DNA of 64,000 nt from contig NZ_JACVEE010000001.1 in assembly GCF_015355755.1 (NCBI RefSeq), forward strand, positions 2,046,001-2,110,000, written 5' to 3'. How positions within the stretch are numbered: the stretch's first letter is position 1; every line of letters begins with the position of its first letter. The DNA is from Nocardia sp. XZ_19_385 (GTDB lineage Bacteria; Actinomycetota; Actinomycetes; Mycobacteriales; Mycobacteriaceae). The translations under genes and the position numbers were made by a program. Below are positions 26,301-34,301 of this stretch, piece after piece. The notes below the pieces were generated by a model. The model worked only from the letters and a program-made list of their open reading frames with translations, had not been told where the DNA came from and searched no databases.

Positions 26301-26314
26301 TACTCAACGATCGA
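25918..26314. other. Inverted segment splitting the nuclease gene, bounded by TCGAT / ATCGA
   Basis: TCGAT at 25918-25922 and its reverse complement ATCGA at 26310-26314 flank the segment. Re-inverting it joins codon GAT (Asp305) of the leftward gene in frame to TTC CTC AGC ACT CAC, giving RVRVTVDFLSTHLTRTKG and a single WXG100-EEP protein of about 430 residues. It also gives the EspC-like frame a short ending (NSNMLDR-stop). Only 5 bp of homology is seen at the ends. Confidence 0.75.
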
Positions 26315-27224
26315 CGGTGACCCGGACCCGCGTGGAGGATCGTCCCTCGTCGCCGTCCCCGAGATCGGCCACGGTGGGATCGCCCGCAGTCAGGCCACTG
26401 CCGGTTCGTACGGCAACCGCGTTACCGAATTCGCTCGAGAACCCCGAATTCGTCCACTGCCCCTTCATCGAGGCCGGCCCGAAGTGCACCACCCAATTGC
26501 CGTCGGCATCCTGCTTGTCGAGTGCCACCTGCAACAACTGCGCTCCGTCGCCGAACATTTCCTGCAGTGTCGCCACGTCGACCTTGCCGTCGATAAGACG
26601 CTGTGCCAACTCGCCCATGTCGTGGATCTGGTGCCCTTGCCCCCAGAGCTTGTTGCCGCCGCCGCCCTGCTGGACGTTCCAGTTGAGCGTGCGCAATGTC
26701 CGCCGCGACCAAGTGCTCTCGAAAGCCTTGAACTTTGCCATGGCCGACTTGAATTCCCCGGCCTCGACATTCAGCTTCGTGTCGACCCGCCCGCGAATCT
26801 CGTTGTACGACTTGACCAATTTGTCGACCAGCTCGATCTGATCCTCCTCACCGTCCTCGGGATTCAGCTCGACTGCCCCGCCGGCCCCGTACTCGGTCAT
26901 CGGCACTTTGCCTTTGAGCTTCGCCTTCTCGTTTTCCAACTGCCCCTGGTTGAACCGCAGCGTATGGATACACGCCCCGACCGCCGCAGCGGCCTTACCG
27001 GCCAGGTCGGCGCACTCGTCCAGGTCCGCGACCAGCTTCCCCCGGTGGCTGTTGTATCGAGTGGCCGCGGGTCCACTCCACCCCTCTCCGACCACGCTGT
27101 TGGCCGCGTTGTTGATTGTGTCCGCCGCCCAGGTCAACTTCTCCTTCTGAGCTTTCCAGGCGGACTCGAAAGAGCCGAGTTTCGCCAGATCCGCATCGAG
27201 GTCGTACACGACGGTGAGTGCCAT
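26304..27224 (-). CDS. WXG100-EEP nuclease effector, N-terminal half (truncated)
   Basis: 306 residues. Residues 1-100 form a WXG100-like helical hairpin with Trp49-Ser-Gly (EGWSGPAATRY), the mark of ESX-secreted proteins. Residues about 178-306 are the first half of a DNase I-like EEP fold: LNWNVQQGG (Asn183) and VDVATLQEMF (metal-binding Glu222), then beta strands ending RVRVTVDR-stop. The conserved second half (GDFN, SDH) is missing here and lies inverted at 25920-26300. As it stands the protein lacks half its catalytic residues and should be inactive. The intact form would be a type VII-secreted nuclease toxin of about 430 residues. Confidence 0.78.
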   Translation of the reverse strand: MALTVVYDLDADLAKLGSFESAWKAQKEKLTWAADTINNAANSVVGEGWSGPAATRYNSHRGKLVADLDECADLAGKAAAAVGACIHTLRFNQGQLENEKAKLKGKVPMTEYGAGGAVELNPEDGEEDQIELVDKLVKSYNEIRGRVDTKLNVEAGEFKSAMAKFKAFESTWSRRTLRTLNWNVQQGGGGNKLWGQGHQIHDMGELAQRLIDGKVDVATLQEMFGDGAQLLQVALDKQDADGNWVVHFGPASMKGQWTNSGFSSEFGNAVAVRTGSGLTAGDPTVADLGDGDEGRSSTRVRVTVDR

Positions 27225-27302
27225 GGAGTTATCCTGCGCACCAAGGGAATACGGCGCAAGCCGGGAAATCTATTGGCCCCCGCGTGACGAATTCCGCCAC
27301 GC

Positions 27303-27527
27303 TTATCCGTCAGGCATCAAGACGGTGGACACGATCCGCCTGGTCCGTCCCGGCGCGGGCTCGTTGCTGGAGAACCGGGCCGGCAATTCGGTGCCGATTA
27401 GGGGTGCGCTGGCTACCCCGAGCCCTCCGAGCTGCTCCAAATGTTCTCGTAGCCTTTGGTTGTCAGCCAGCGCCTCGGCCAGGTTCTGAGACGATCGTCC
27501 CCCTGCTCGCCGCCCTGGCTGACCGCT
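27303..27527 (-). pseudogene. Coding remnant with coiled-coil-like end
   Basis: The minus strand, in the same frame as the upstream 175-residue membrane protein but after its stop, reads SSQNLAEALADNQRLREHLE, then QLGGLGVASAPLIGTELPAR and ends VSTVLMPDG-stop at 27303. Codon use is G/C-rich at third positions and the first part is amphipathic, so it looks like a real C-terminus. No ATG or GTG start is present before about residue 50. It is probably the end of a lost type VII-associated gene. This accounts for most of the 306-bp gap between flanking genes. Confidence 0.4.
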
Positions 27528-27530
27528 CGA

Positions 27531-28058
27531 TTACCAGATATCCAGCCATCCCGGCCGGTCCGGGATATCGAATGCCGCGTACCTTCCGCGAAGGAATACG
27601 GGCATCGGTGTGCCCGTGGGGAATTCAGCATGCAGCGCCCTGGCCCGGCGGGCACGGAACTCGACAAAGCAGTATCTCTTGCGCACCTGCAGGGCCTCGC
27701 CGGTCTCGGGGTGAGTGACCAGCACCTCGATACTCACTTCGCGCTGGGTCACCACACTGGAACGCAGCGTATGCCGGTAATCCGAGTCGACCACCGAGCC
27801 GATGCTGTGGGTTCCCTTCCGGCGCAGGTACTCCCGTCGGTAGCGCCAAGCTACCCGCAGCAGCAACGACCACAACACCAGTCCGGTGACGATTCCGCCC
27901 AAGAATCCGAAGAACGGCCCGACGTCGGCATTGACATGCTGTCCGATCCGGATCCCCTGCCCCGTCACCGCCAGCACGAACAGGACAGACCCGGCGCAAA
28001 CTCCGAGCATCCACACCAGGGTGGTGGGGCCACCCACCACCTTGCGAACCTGACTCAC
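27531..28058 (-). CDS. Small membrane protein of unknown function
   Basis: About 175 residues from GTG 28058 (GTG 28061 is also possible), with AGAGG upstream. Two membrane helices near the N-terminus (VWMLGVCAGSVLFVLAVTG and GFLGGIVTGLVLWSLLL). A soluble C-terminal part follows with a beta-rich pattern (VSIEVLVTHPETGEALQVRKRYCFVEF...MPVFLRGRYAAFDIPDRPGWLDIW). It somewhat resembles DUF3592-type membrane proteins. The open frame extends far upstream, but that part is the reverse of the RDD gene. Lies in the ESX effector locus; may serve as an immunity or accessory membrane protein (inference). Confidence 0.6.
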   Translation of the reverse strand: MSQVRKVVGGPTTLVWMLGVCAGSVLFVLAVTGQGIRIGQHVNADVGPFFGFLGGIVTGLVLWSLLLRVAWRYRREYLRRKGTHSIGSVVDSDYRHTLRSSVVTQREVSIEVLVTHPETGEALQVRKRYCFVEFRARRARALHAEFPTGTPMPVFLRGRYAAFDIPDRPGWLDIW

Positions 28059-28159
28059 CACACACCTCTCGACATCGAGTTCTACTTCTACCGCAGTACG
28101 CCGCCGTCGGCCTTTCGGCAGGGTGAATACGGGGCTGCCTGACCGGTCTGGCCTATGTC

Positions 28160-29347
28160 CTATCGATCGAGCATCGGCTGGGGCCGAACATCTCGTCGCC
28201 GGACTGCGGGGAGGAAGTAGTCGTCGAGATTGTCGGGGCCGGGCCCGTCGCCACCGAGTAGCGCCAGCGGCAGCATCAACGAGAAGTAGGCGTTCATGAG
28301 CCAGACCCGTGCCAGCCTGCCGTAGGAAGGAAACGATCCGTTGTCGGGCCGTATCACGCACAGCCCGAACAACGCTTTGCCAATGGTGGTGTGAAACAGA
28401 CCCTGAAGGAGAATGCGGTCGACCGCGGACGTTGCCAGCCAAAACCCGAGTGCGATACCGACGTACTTCCACTCCAGTTTTCCAACAGCTTGGACGGAAA
28501 ACCCCGGGATGAGAACGGCCGCCAAACCCAGCCCGACGCCCAGGTGCACAAGCCAATCGAAGGCGAATGCCAATACCCGGCGAAGCATGCGTGACGATGG
28601 GTACCTTTCATCGCCTTTCGCGCCATGGCGATCAGGCACCGCCGCTTCTTCTATCGGCTTCATCCGCAACTTGCCGTGCTCGCGGACCAATTCGTGCCGC
28701 GAGACATCCGGGGTGAACTCGCCCTGCCTGACCGCACCATCCCCGGCATCCGTTCGAAACGAGAACCGTGGCGGTTGCCGGCCTTTGGAGAGGTAGGCGT
28801 AGCGAACATCGGCTCCGCCTGGACGCGAGATCACACCGTACTTTTCTGGGTTGCCAGCGAACCAGATCGTTTCAGTCTTGTGGTTGACAAGCTTTCCGAT
28901 GTCCTTCGGCCAAGTGCTCAGGATCAGCGCGGAGACCGGTCGGCCGAAACGATCCAGCAACTCGACCCATTCATGGCGCCCGGCCCTGATGTAGTTGATA
29001 GGCCAGAGCACCCAGGGATAGCGGCGGGCGGATCGCCGCTTCCGAAGGCTTATGCGCACCACCGCTATTCCGAAGACGGTACCGAGAATGCCCACCACGC
29101 CGGTGACCTCGGCAGCCAGCACCCCCACTTTCCTTGCTCCGGAAGCGCCGGGAGTATCGAAGGCATTCAACATGAGCACTGTCAGAGGCAAACAGGCGGC
29201 ACCGGCCAATAGAAACACCCAGCTGAACCACATATTCCTGCGTATCGCAGATCGAGTTGCCGAAGTATCGAATGCCCGCCCCGCCGGCGGCGCCACGGTG
29301 GCGGTCTCGGCTCGCTGCCCGGCCCCGTCCGATGCTCCAGTCATCAT
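28160..29347 (-). CDS. RDD family membrane protein
   Basis: 395 residues from ATG 29347. Two N-terminal membrane helices (about 38-60 and 75-97), a soluble middle domain (YPWVLWPINYIRAGRHEWVELLDRFGRP...), then a C-terminal RDD-type membrane domain (RRVLAFAFDWLVHLGVGLGLAAVL...TTIGKALFGLCVIRPDNGSFPSYGRLARVW). The RDD family is of unknown function, sometimes linked to transport. The start overlaps the previous stop (ATGATGA), so it is coupled with the 216-residue gene of the ESX locus. Confidence 0.75.
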   Translation of the reverse strand: MMTGASDGAGQRAETATVAPPAGRAFDTSATRSAIRRNMWFSWVFLLAGAACLPLTVLMLNAFDTPGASGARKVGVLAAEVTGVVGILGTVFGIAVVRISLRKRRSARRYPWVLWPINYIRAGRHEWVELLDRFGRPVSALILSTWPKDIGKLVNHKTETIWFAGNPEKYGVISRPGGADVRYAYLSKGRQPPRFSFRTDAGDGAVRQGEFTPDVSRHELVREHGKLRMKPIEEAAVPDRHGAKGDERYPSSRMLRRVLAFAFDWLVHLGVGLGLAAVLIPGFSVQAVGKLEWKYVGIALGFWLATSAVDRILLQGLFHTTIGKALFGLCVIRPDNGSFPSYGRLARVWLMNAYFSLMLPLALLGGDGPGPDNLDDYFLPAVRRRDVRPQPMLDR

Positions 29348-29994
29348 AGGTCCAGGCTCGATGTCATCGGCAAAACCTTCTCGAATTCGAGCGACGCAAC
29401 CATCGCGAAAATCATCGCCAGGTATTCCGGCCCCTGATCGACGTTCGACGTAGCGAATTCTATTGCCGCGACAGCACTTCCGTCGCCGGACGGCACGAGC
29501 GCCTCCAGCTGGTACGCAGGAACAGCGTCGCCGGCTTCTGCCAAGTCGGCGACATCGGGTGCCGGATATGTCTGCACGGACTCGGAAACCAATACTTGCC
29601 GGCCCCCGATCTCGACGAACTCGACCTGCCACGACGAATCGGCCAGTTTCGCTGTCGCCAGACCGTGCAGGACCAGCCGAGGGTTCTCCGCCTGGCCGTA
29701 GTCGAGCGAGGATATGGTCAACCATGAACTCACCGGATGCCCATCGGTGGAAGCATGCCTTCCGATTCCGCAATAGAGGGCGTTCTTACTCGCCAGCTTA
29801 CTGAGCATGAATTGCAACGTCCCGACCACCTTCGGCACTTCCGGCCTCAGGTCATCGGACAGCACCGATGCCACCACCGGCTGCGCCCTACTCAGAATTT
29901 CATCGATATTCGACAAAGGCAATTCGTGATAGCCGGGCGGTATATCGACTGAAATGGAATACCCGGGACTGGATTTCGCCTGTGGTGTGCTCAT
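29344..29994 (-). CDS. Conserved hypothetical protein of ESX effector locus
   Basis: 216 residues, soluble, no signal peptide, alternating alpha/beta pattern. Opens ISVDIPPGYHELPLSNIDEIL and ends AMVASLEFEKVLPMT. No family recognised with certainty; similar short proteins accompany WXG-domain effectors in nocardiae, where they may act as chaperone or immunity proteins (inference). It starts 1 bp after the stop of the WXG effector gene, and its own stop overlaps the RDD gene start. Confidence 0.6.
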   Translation of the reverse strand: MSTPQAKSSPGYSISVDIPPGYHELPLSNIDEILSRAQPVVASVLSDDLRPEVPKVVGTLQFMLSKLASKNALYCGIGRHASTDGHPVSSWLTISSLDYGQAENPRLVLHGLATAKLADSSWQVEFVEIGGRQVLVSESVQTYPAPDVADLAEAGDAVPAYQLEALVPSGDGSAVAAIEFATSNVDQGPEYLAMIFAMVASLEFEKVLPMTSSLDL

Positions 29995-29995
29995 G

Positions 29996-31300
29996 TCAGT
30001 CTCCGAACACCTTGCCTATGGCCAAGCCCGCCAACGCACCGGCGGCACCCTCGGCCCGCTTGAAGACCAGCAAGGCACTGGCCGGATCAGGCGTGCTGAA
30101 CTTCCCTTCGACACCGGTGAACTGAAGCACCTTGTGCACCGCGGCGGATGCCCCCGAGTCGGTCAATTGGTTTGTGATGTTGAACGTATTGTTATCGATC
30201 ATCTTCTGGTTCAACCACCCGGGATTGTGCGCGGCTTCGGAGAATGTCCTGGCCATAGCCTCGAGTCGGCCGACCGGAACAGCAGAAGCGGCGTGCCGAC
30301 CCACATCCGCCGCCGCATCCACCGCTTCACCGAGCACCCCGACCTTCAAAGTCTTACCCAGCGCGCCGACACCCGGGATCAAACCTAACGTGTCGCCGGT
30401 CAACTGCAGCGCCGCCATTCCCTTTTCCTTGAGACTCCCGTTCAGCAGATCGTCCCGTAATTCTTCATCTGTCAAACTGAGTCCCAGTGCCCCGGCGCCC
30501 GCGACCAGGGCGACTCCCAACGCGATGGCATCGATAGGGGGAGGAGTAACCACCGCCAGCAGCCCAGCAATGGCGGCCGTGGTCGACAGGATGTCGTACA
30601 GGCCCTTGCGGTGCTCGTCGATCCAATCACCGACGCCCTTGATCCAGTCGGTGATGCTATCCCAAATACTCTTGTCCGGCGGACTGGGAGCGAAATCCTT
30701 GGCGGCAGTATCCAATTCGCTGGCAATCCGGCGGGCCAGCGTGTCATGAGTTGTTTCCAGATCACGTGCGCGCTTGATGAGGGCGTCGAGCTTTTCCTGC
30801 CAGTCATCGACTGCAGCGCTCGCGGATTGCACCTGCGCGATCGCTGCATTGAGACGGGCTTGAGCGGCCGGCAGATCCGCGTCCGAGAAACTCTGGTTCG
30901 CGAGCGACAAGTCCGGATTAGACCGCGCCTGCTGCAACTTCGCTGTGGCTTGTGTGAGCTGCGCTCTGGCTTCCGCCGCTTCGGTCTCCAGCCCTTTGGC
31001 GGTGTTCTGGAAGCTGACGAGGTTCGTGTGCCACTCCTGGATCAGAGCCACGGCCTTCTCGAGGGAGCTCTGCGCGTAGCCGAGGTCTTGAGCCAATGTG
31101 GCGTCGAAACTGGCGCGGAATGCGTTGCCGGCGTCTCCCTTCCACACGTCGTCGTTGCTGTTACGCAAGCGTGTCAACAATGTGTTGGTTTCTTGGACGG
31201 CTTCGTATGATTTGTTGATCTGCGCTTGGAGACCGGCTACATCGCTCACTGCGCCAGGGACCGGATTGAATCCCAAGTTGGGGTAAGGGTTTTGGCTCAT
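29996..31300 (-). CDS. Putative type VII secreted effector with N-terminal WXG domain
   Basis: 434 residues from ATG 31300. The N-terminal 100 residues form an ESX-substrate helical hairpin with Trp53-Lys-Gly (NDDVWKGDAGNAFRASFD). Long heptad-rich helices run from about 70 to 200. A hydrophobic segment (about 240-285, LSTTAAIAGLLAVVTPPPIDAIALGVALVAGAGALGLS) and a C-terminal domain follow, ending GVEGKFSTPDPASALLVFKRAEG. This is the putative T7SS-secreted protein architecture. The C-terminal activity is not recognised. Its ATG overlaps the stop of the upstream EspC-like gene by 4 bp. Confidence 0.72.
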   Translation of the reverse strand: MSQNPYPNLGFNPVPGAVSDVAGLQAQINKSYEAVQETNTLLTRLRNSNDDVWKGDAGNAFRASFDATLAQDLGYAQSSLEKAVALIQEWHTNLVSFQNTAKGLETEAAEARAQLTQATAKLQQARSNPDLSLANQSFSDADLPAAQARLNAAIAQVQSASAAVDDWQEKLDALIKRARDLETTHDTLARRIASELDTAAKDFAPSPPDKSIWDSITDWIKGVGDWIDEHRKGLYDILSTTAAIAGLLAVVTPPPIDAIALGVALVAGAGALGLSLTDEELRDDLLNGSLKEKGMAALQLTGDTLGLIPGVGALGKTLKVGVLGEAVDAAADVGRHAASAVPVGRLEAMARTFSEAAHNPGWLNQKMIDNNTFNITNQLTDSGASAAVHKVLQFTGVEGKFSTPDPASALLVFKRAEGAAGALAGLAIGKVFGD

Positions 31301-31605
31301 GACGGTACGGCCGCTTTGGCTTGCTCGAGCGCCTTCGCATAGGCACCATCTGTCGCCTGATACGCCTCGAGGCACTTCGTGACGCCCTCTGCGGTCACTT
31401 TCGCAGACTCACCGATGCGTTCGATGCCGTACTTCCATCGCGTCTGAAAGCTGTCGGCAGCATCATTGAGTTCCTTGGTTCCGATGTCAGGATGGCTGTC
31501 TTTCGACATCAGCTTCATCGCGTCATTCAGCACCTGTTCGGCGTTGCTCAGTGATTGCGCGGCCTTGCTCAGCACCTCGATATCAACACTCAGAAAGCCA
31601 GCCAT
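31297..31605 (-). CDS. EspC-like ESX secretion-associated protein
   Basis: 102 residues from ATG 31605, with GAAGGAG ribosome site. Two amphipathic helices (about 5-35 and 50-85), then the type VII secretion motif YxxxD (YQATDGAYAKALEQ, near residue 83). It fits the EspC/DUF2580 or WXG100-like partner family and probably forms a heterodimer with the WXG effector encoded immediately downstream (4-bp overlap). First gene of the leftward ESX effector operon. Confidence 0.72.
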   Translation of the reverse strand: MAGFLSVDIEVLSKAAQSLSNAEQVLNDAMKLMSKDSHPDIGTKELNDAADSFQTRWKYGIERIGESAKVTAEGVTKCLEAYQATDGAYAKALEQAKAAVPS

Positions 31606-31840
31606 ACACACTCCTTCATACCGCCGTGGCCCGACCATCACGGACGAAGCCGTAGAACTACACCTACTCACTTCGACGCAGCGAAATAGCGACTGGTTCC
31701 ATCGGATTCACAGACACCCCCGCCATGCCGCACTAGCGGCACATCAGTTGATCAAGCGGATCGTAGCAAGGCATGCACTGCCGAACCGTTCGCGGCCGAA
31801 CTGGCTCCGCCGCGAACCGGCCTAGCCGTGCCGGGACAGC

Positions 31841-31870
31841 AAAAAGGGCCTGATCTTTCGATCAGACCCT
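31841..31870 (-). terminator. Rho-independent terminator after tRNA-Ala
   Basis: On the minus strand an 11-bp stem (AGGGTCTGATC / GATCAGGCCCT, one G-T pair) closes on a GAAA tetraloop and is followed by TTTTTG. It begins 5 bp after the tRNA 3' end. This is an unusually canonical intrinsic terminator for a high-GC actinobacterium. Confidence 0.9.
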
Positions 31871-31875
31871 GATTG

Positions 31876-31948
31876 TGGAGCTAAGGGGACTCGAACCCCT
31901 GACCCCCACACTGCCAGTGTGGTGCGCTACCAGCTGCGCCATAGCCCC
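31876..31948 (-). tRNA. tRNA-Ala (GGC anticodon)
   Basis: A 73-nt cloverleaf on the minus strand. The acceptor stem is GGGGCTA / TAGCTCC with discriminator A. The D arm has GCGCAGCTGGTAGCGC, the anticodon stem-loop is CCACA-CTGGCAG-TGTGG with anticodon GGC, and the T arm is GGGGTTCGAGTCCCC. No CCA is encoded, as is common in actinobacteria. A terminator follows directly. Confidence 0.95.
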
Positions 31949-32071
31949 TGGGTGGACGCTCCCGGGCTTCCCCGTTCGCGCTTGAATGAAGTTACACGAC
32001 GTGGTGTGTGGAAACCAAATCGCCTAGATATGGGCTGGCGGGGTGGGTTTGCGGGACGTAGAATCGAACGC

Positions 32072-33481
32072 ATGTTCGAACTCGATCGGCTGGCTGACCT
32101 GGACTTCGGGGCGATGGGTGACGAAGGACTCATCGACGCGTTGCGGGAGGTGCATGGGGTGGCCGCTGCTGCGCAGGCGGCGGAGGTGGGTGCGGTGCGG
32201 GAGTTGTATCGGCGGCATCGGGCGCGGAGTGTGGAGCCGGGGCCGGGTGGGGTGCGGGGTGGGGAGTTCGCGGCGACCGAGGCGGCGGTGGCGTTGCACG
32301 CCGATGAGGGGACGGCGGCGGCGCTGATCGATATCGGGCTGGCGCTCGAGGAGGTGCTGCCGCGGACGCGTAAGGCGTTCGCGGCGGGGCGGATCGATCT
32401 GGCGAAGGTGCGGGTGATCGTCGACAGCACGCGGGCCTTGACCAAGGAGATGGTCGAGGTGCTGGAGCCGCGGTTGATCGAGGCGGCGGGGCGGACGAAT
32501 CCCGCGCGGTTGCGGCAGGCGGCGCGGCGGTGGGCGGCGCGGCTGGATCCCGGTGGGGCGCAACGACGCCGGGAAGTGCGGCAGGAGGAGCGGGAGATCC
32601 GGATCCGGGCCGTGCAGGACAGCATGGCGGTGTTCGACGGGTTGCTGCCGGCGCCGGGCGCGCAAACGGTGGCGATGCGTCTGCGGGAGATGAGCCTGCA
32701 GGTGTGCGCCCAGGATCCACGGACCATGCCGCAGCGCCGCGCAGACGCATTGGTCGCTCTGGCGGACGGCTCGGGCAGTCTGCGGTGTGGTTGCGGGCGT
32801 GGTGATCGCTGCCCGGCCCAGATCGAGGCCGAGACACCGCGCCGCCCGCTGATTCAGATCGGAATACCAGCCGATTCGCTGTTCGGCATGCAGGAGGCGC
32901 CGGCCCTCCTGGCGGGCTACGGACCCATCGACGCGGCCCTGGCGCGAATCCTGTCCGAACACGCGCGATTCGAGGTCATCCCGGAGTGCTCCCCGGAACC
33001 GGTGGCAGCCGCGGAAGCCGCCCGTCTGGTCCGCGAAGTACGCGCGATCGACGGAATGTGCCGCTTCCTGGGTTGCGTACTTCCGGCCGCCGAGTGCGAA
33101 CTCGATGCGCGGCCCACCACCAATTCACCTCGATCCGGCCTCGCGGTGCTGTGTAGCCGCCACCACCGCCTGAAATCCTTGTCGGACAACAAGAAACAAC
33201 CTTGGCGCGTCTGGCGCGCGGATGCCGACCGCCTGCAATGGACCACCCCGAACGGCGACATCCACACCACCATTCGCGAGGGTGCCCGATACCTCTTCCC
33301 GCACACCGACATCGACGCCCCGCCTGCGCCCCCGCCCATCGACTCCGATCCGCGCCGCCCCTCCCCCTTCCACGCGGACTCCCCAACCCCCGAAGACCTT
33401 GCCTACCCCGTGACAGGCCCCCTGCACCGCCAACTCCGCCAAATCACCCCCGAGGACGAAATCCCCGACACCGAACGGTAA
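32072..33481 (+). CDS. 13E12/DUF222 family protein with degenerate HNH motif
   Basis: 469 residues from ATG 32072. A long helical DUF222 domain (about 20-300) is followed by an HNH-like zinc segment: CRFLGCVLPAAECELDARP...LAVLCSRHHRLKS. Family members normally have a D-H pair after CELD and an Asn before the last Cys-His part. Here the first catalytic His is Ala (LDAR) and the Asn position reads Gly. The nuclease is therefore probably inactive, although the Cys residues and the HH-x-L-K end remain. A proline-rich C-terminal tail follows. These proteins are multicopy in mycolata. Confidence 0.85.
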   Translation: MFELDRLADLDFGAMGDEGLIDALREVHGVAAAAQAAEVGAVRELYRRHRARSVEPGPGGVRGGEFAATEAAVALHADEGTAAALIDIGLALEEVLPRTRKAFAAGRIDLAKVRVIVDSTRALTKEMVEVLEPRLIEAAGRTNPARLRQAARRWAARLDPGGAQRRREVRQEEREIRIRAVQDSMAVFDGLLPAPGAQTVAMRLREMSLQVCAQDPRTMPQRRADALVALADGSGSLRCGCGRGDRCPAQIEAETPRRPLIQIGIPADSLFGMQEAPALLAGYGPIDAALARILSEHARFEVIPECSPEPVAAAEAARLVREVRAIDGMCRFLGCVLPAAECELDARPTTNSPRSGLAVLCSRHHRLKSLSDNKKQPWRVWRADADRLQWTTPNGDIHTTIREGARYLFPHTDIDAPPAPPPIDSDPRRPSPFHADSPTPEDLAYPVTGPLHRQLRQITPEDEIPDTER

Positions 33482-34228
33482 TTACGCTCCGGCCACCTCG
33501 GCGACCCAGTTGTGATTGTTCATGTCTTGACGGTTCGTCCCGTCGAAAACCGAAGGGGTGGCGACCTTTCCGTCGTTCAGAACCTTCAGAGCATCGCTGG
33601 CGATTTTGGCATTGGCCTTGGCGGCTTCGACTTTCGCGCCGGACACGACGCATTGGACCGCGTCGGCAGGTGCCCCGGATTCGCGGGCGATGTCGGCGAG
33701 CTGCTGGTTGGTGAGATCGCTGTCGCCGCCTTCCTTGGGCTGCTTGCTGGTGAACAAGGTGTGCTGGAACTGGGAGTAGACGGGCCCGGAACCGGCGGCG
33801 GCGACGCATTCGACGGCGGCGATGGCGCGGGTGGAGTAGTCGCCGCTGCCGGACTGCTTGTCCAGGAAGTTCACGTAGTGGTAGCGGATGGCGAGTTTGC
33901 CGTCGTCGACCCGCTGCGCGAGTTCCTGGCCGTAGGCGCGTTCGACCATGGCGCAGGCGGGGCAGAGTGGGTCCTCGAAGATGTCGATGGTCTTCGCGGC
34001 GTCGGGGCGGCCGAGCAGGATCGTCCCGTCGGCGCCGAGGACGGAAACCACGGCGGCGTTGTGGACCGCGCCGTAGCCGTCGTTGCGGACGGGCAACTCA
34101 TCCTGACGGCCGTTTCGGACCGCGACGATCGCGATGGCGACGACGACAACCAGGGCGAGGGCGCCGAGCGCGTAGGTGGTCGCGCTGGACATCGGGCGCG
34201 GGGTGTAATTCGGACGCGAATCGCTCAC
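33482..34228 (-). CDS. DsbA-like thioredoxin-fold membrane protein
   Basis: 248 residues from GTG 34228. One N-terminal membrane anchor (about 19-38), then an extracytoplasmic thioredoxin-like domain with active-site CPAC (Cys89, Cys92) in FEDPLCPACAMVERAYG. GKVATPSVFDGTN near residue 225 carries the cis-Pro of DsbA folds. It probably forms or isomerises disulfides in exported proteins. The frame is open further upstream (to 34258). Convergent with the DUF222 gene; the stops abut. Confidence 0.85.
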   Translation of the reverse strand: MSDSRPNYTPRPMSSATTYALGALALVVVVAIAIVAVRNGRQDELPVRNDGYGAVHNAAVVSVLGADGTILLGRPDAAKTIDIFEDPLCPACAMVERAYGQELAQRVDDGKLAIRYHYVNFLDKQSGSGDYSTRAIAAVECVAAAGSGPVYSQFQHTLFTSKQPKEGGDSDLTNQQLADIARESGAPADAVQCVVSGAKVEAAKANAKIASDALKVLNDGKVATPSVFDGTNRQDMNNHNWVAEVAGA

Positions 34229-34301
34229 CCCGGATACTTTGCCGCACCAGCCGCCCACCGCCGCCGCCGGGCCGTACCGACACGCGGACCGACGGGTCTC
34301 C

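Noticed and set aside
31841..33481. Genomic island integrated at tRNA-Ala
   Set aside because: No integrase, no duplicated tRNA 3' end and no att-like repeat could be found in the window, despite the neighbouring ESX effector locus.
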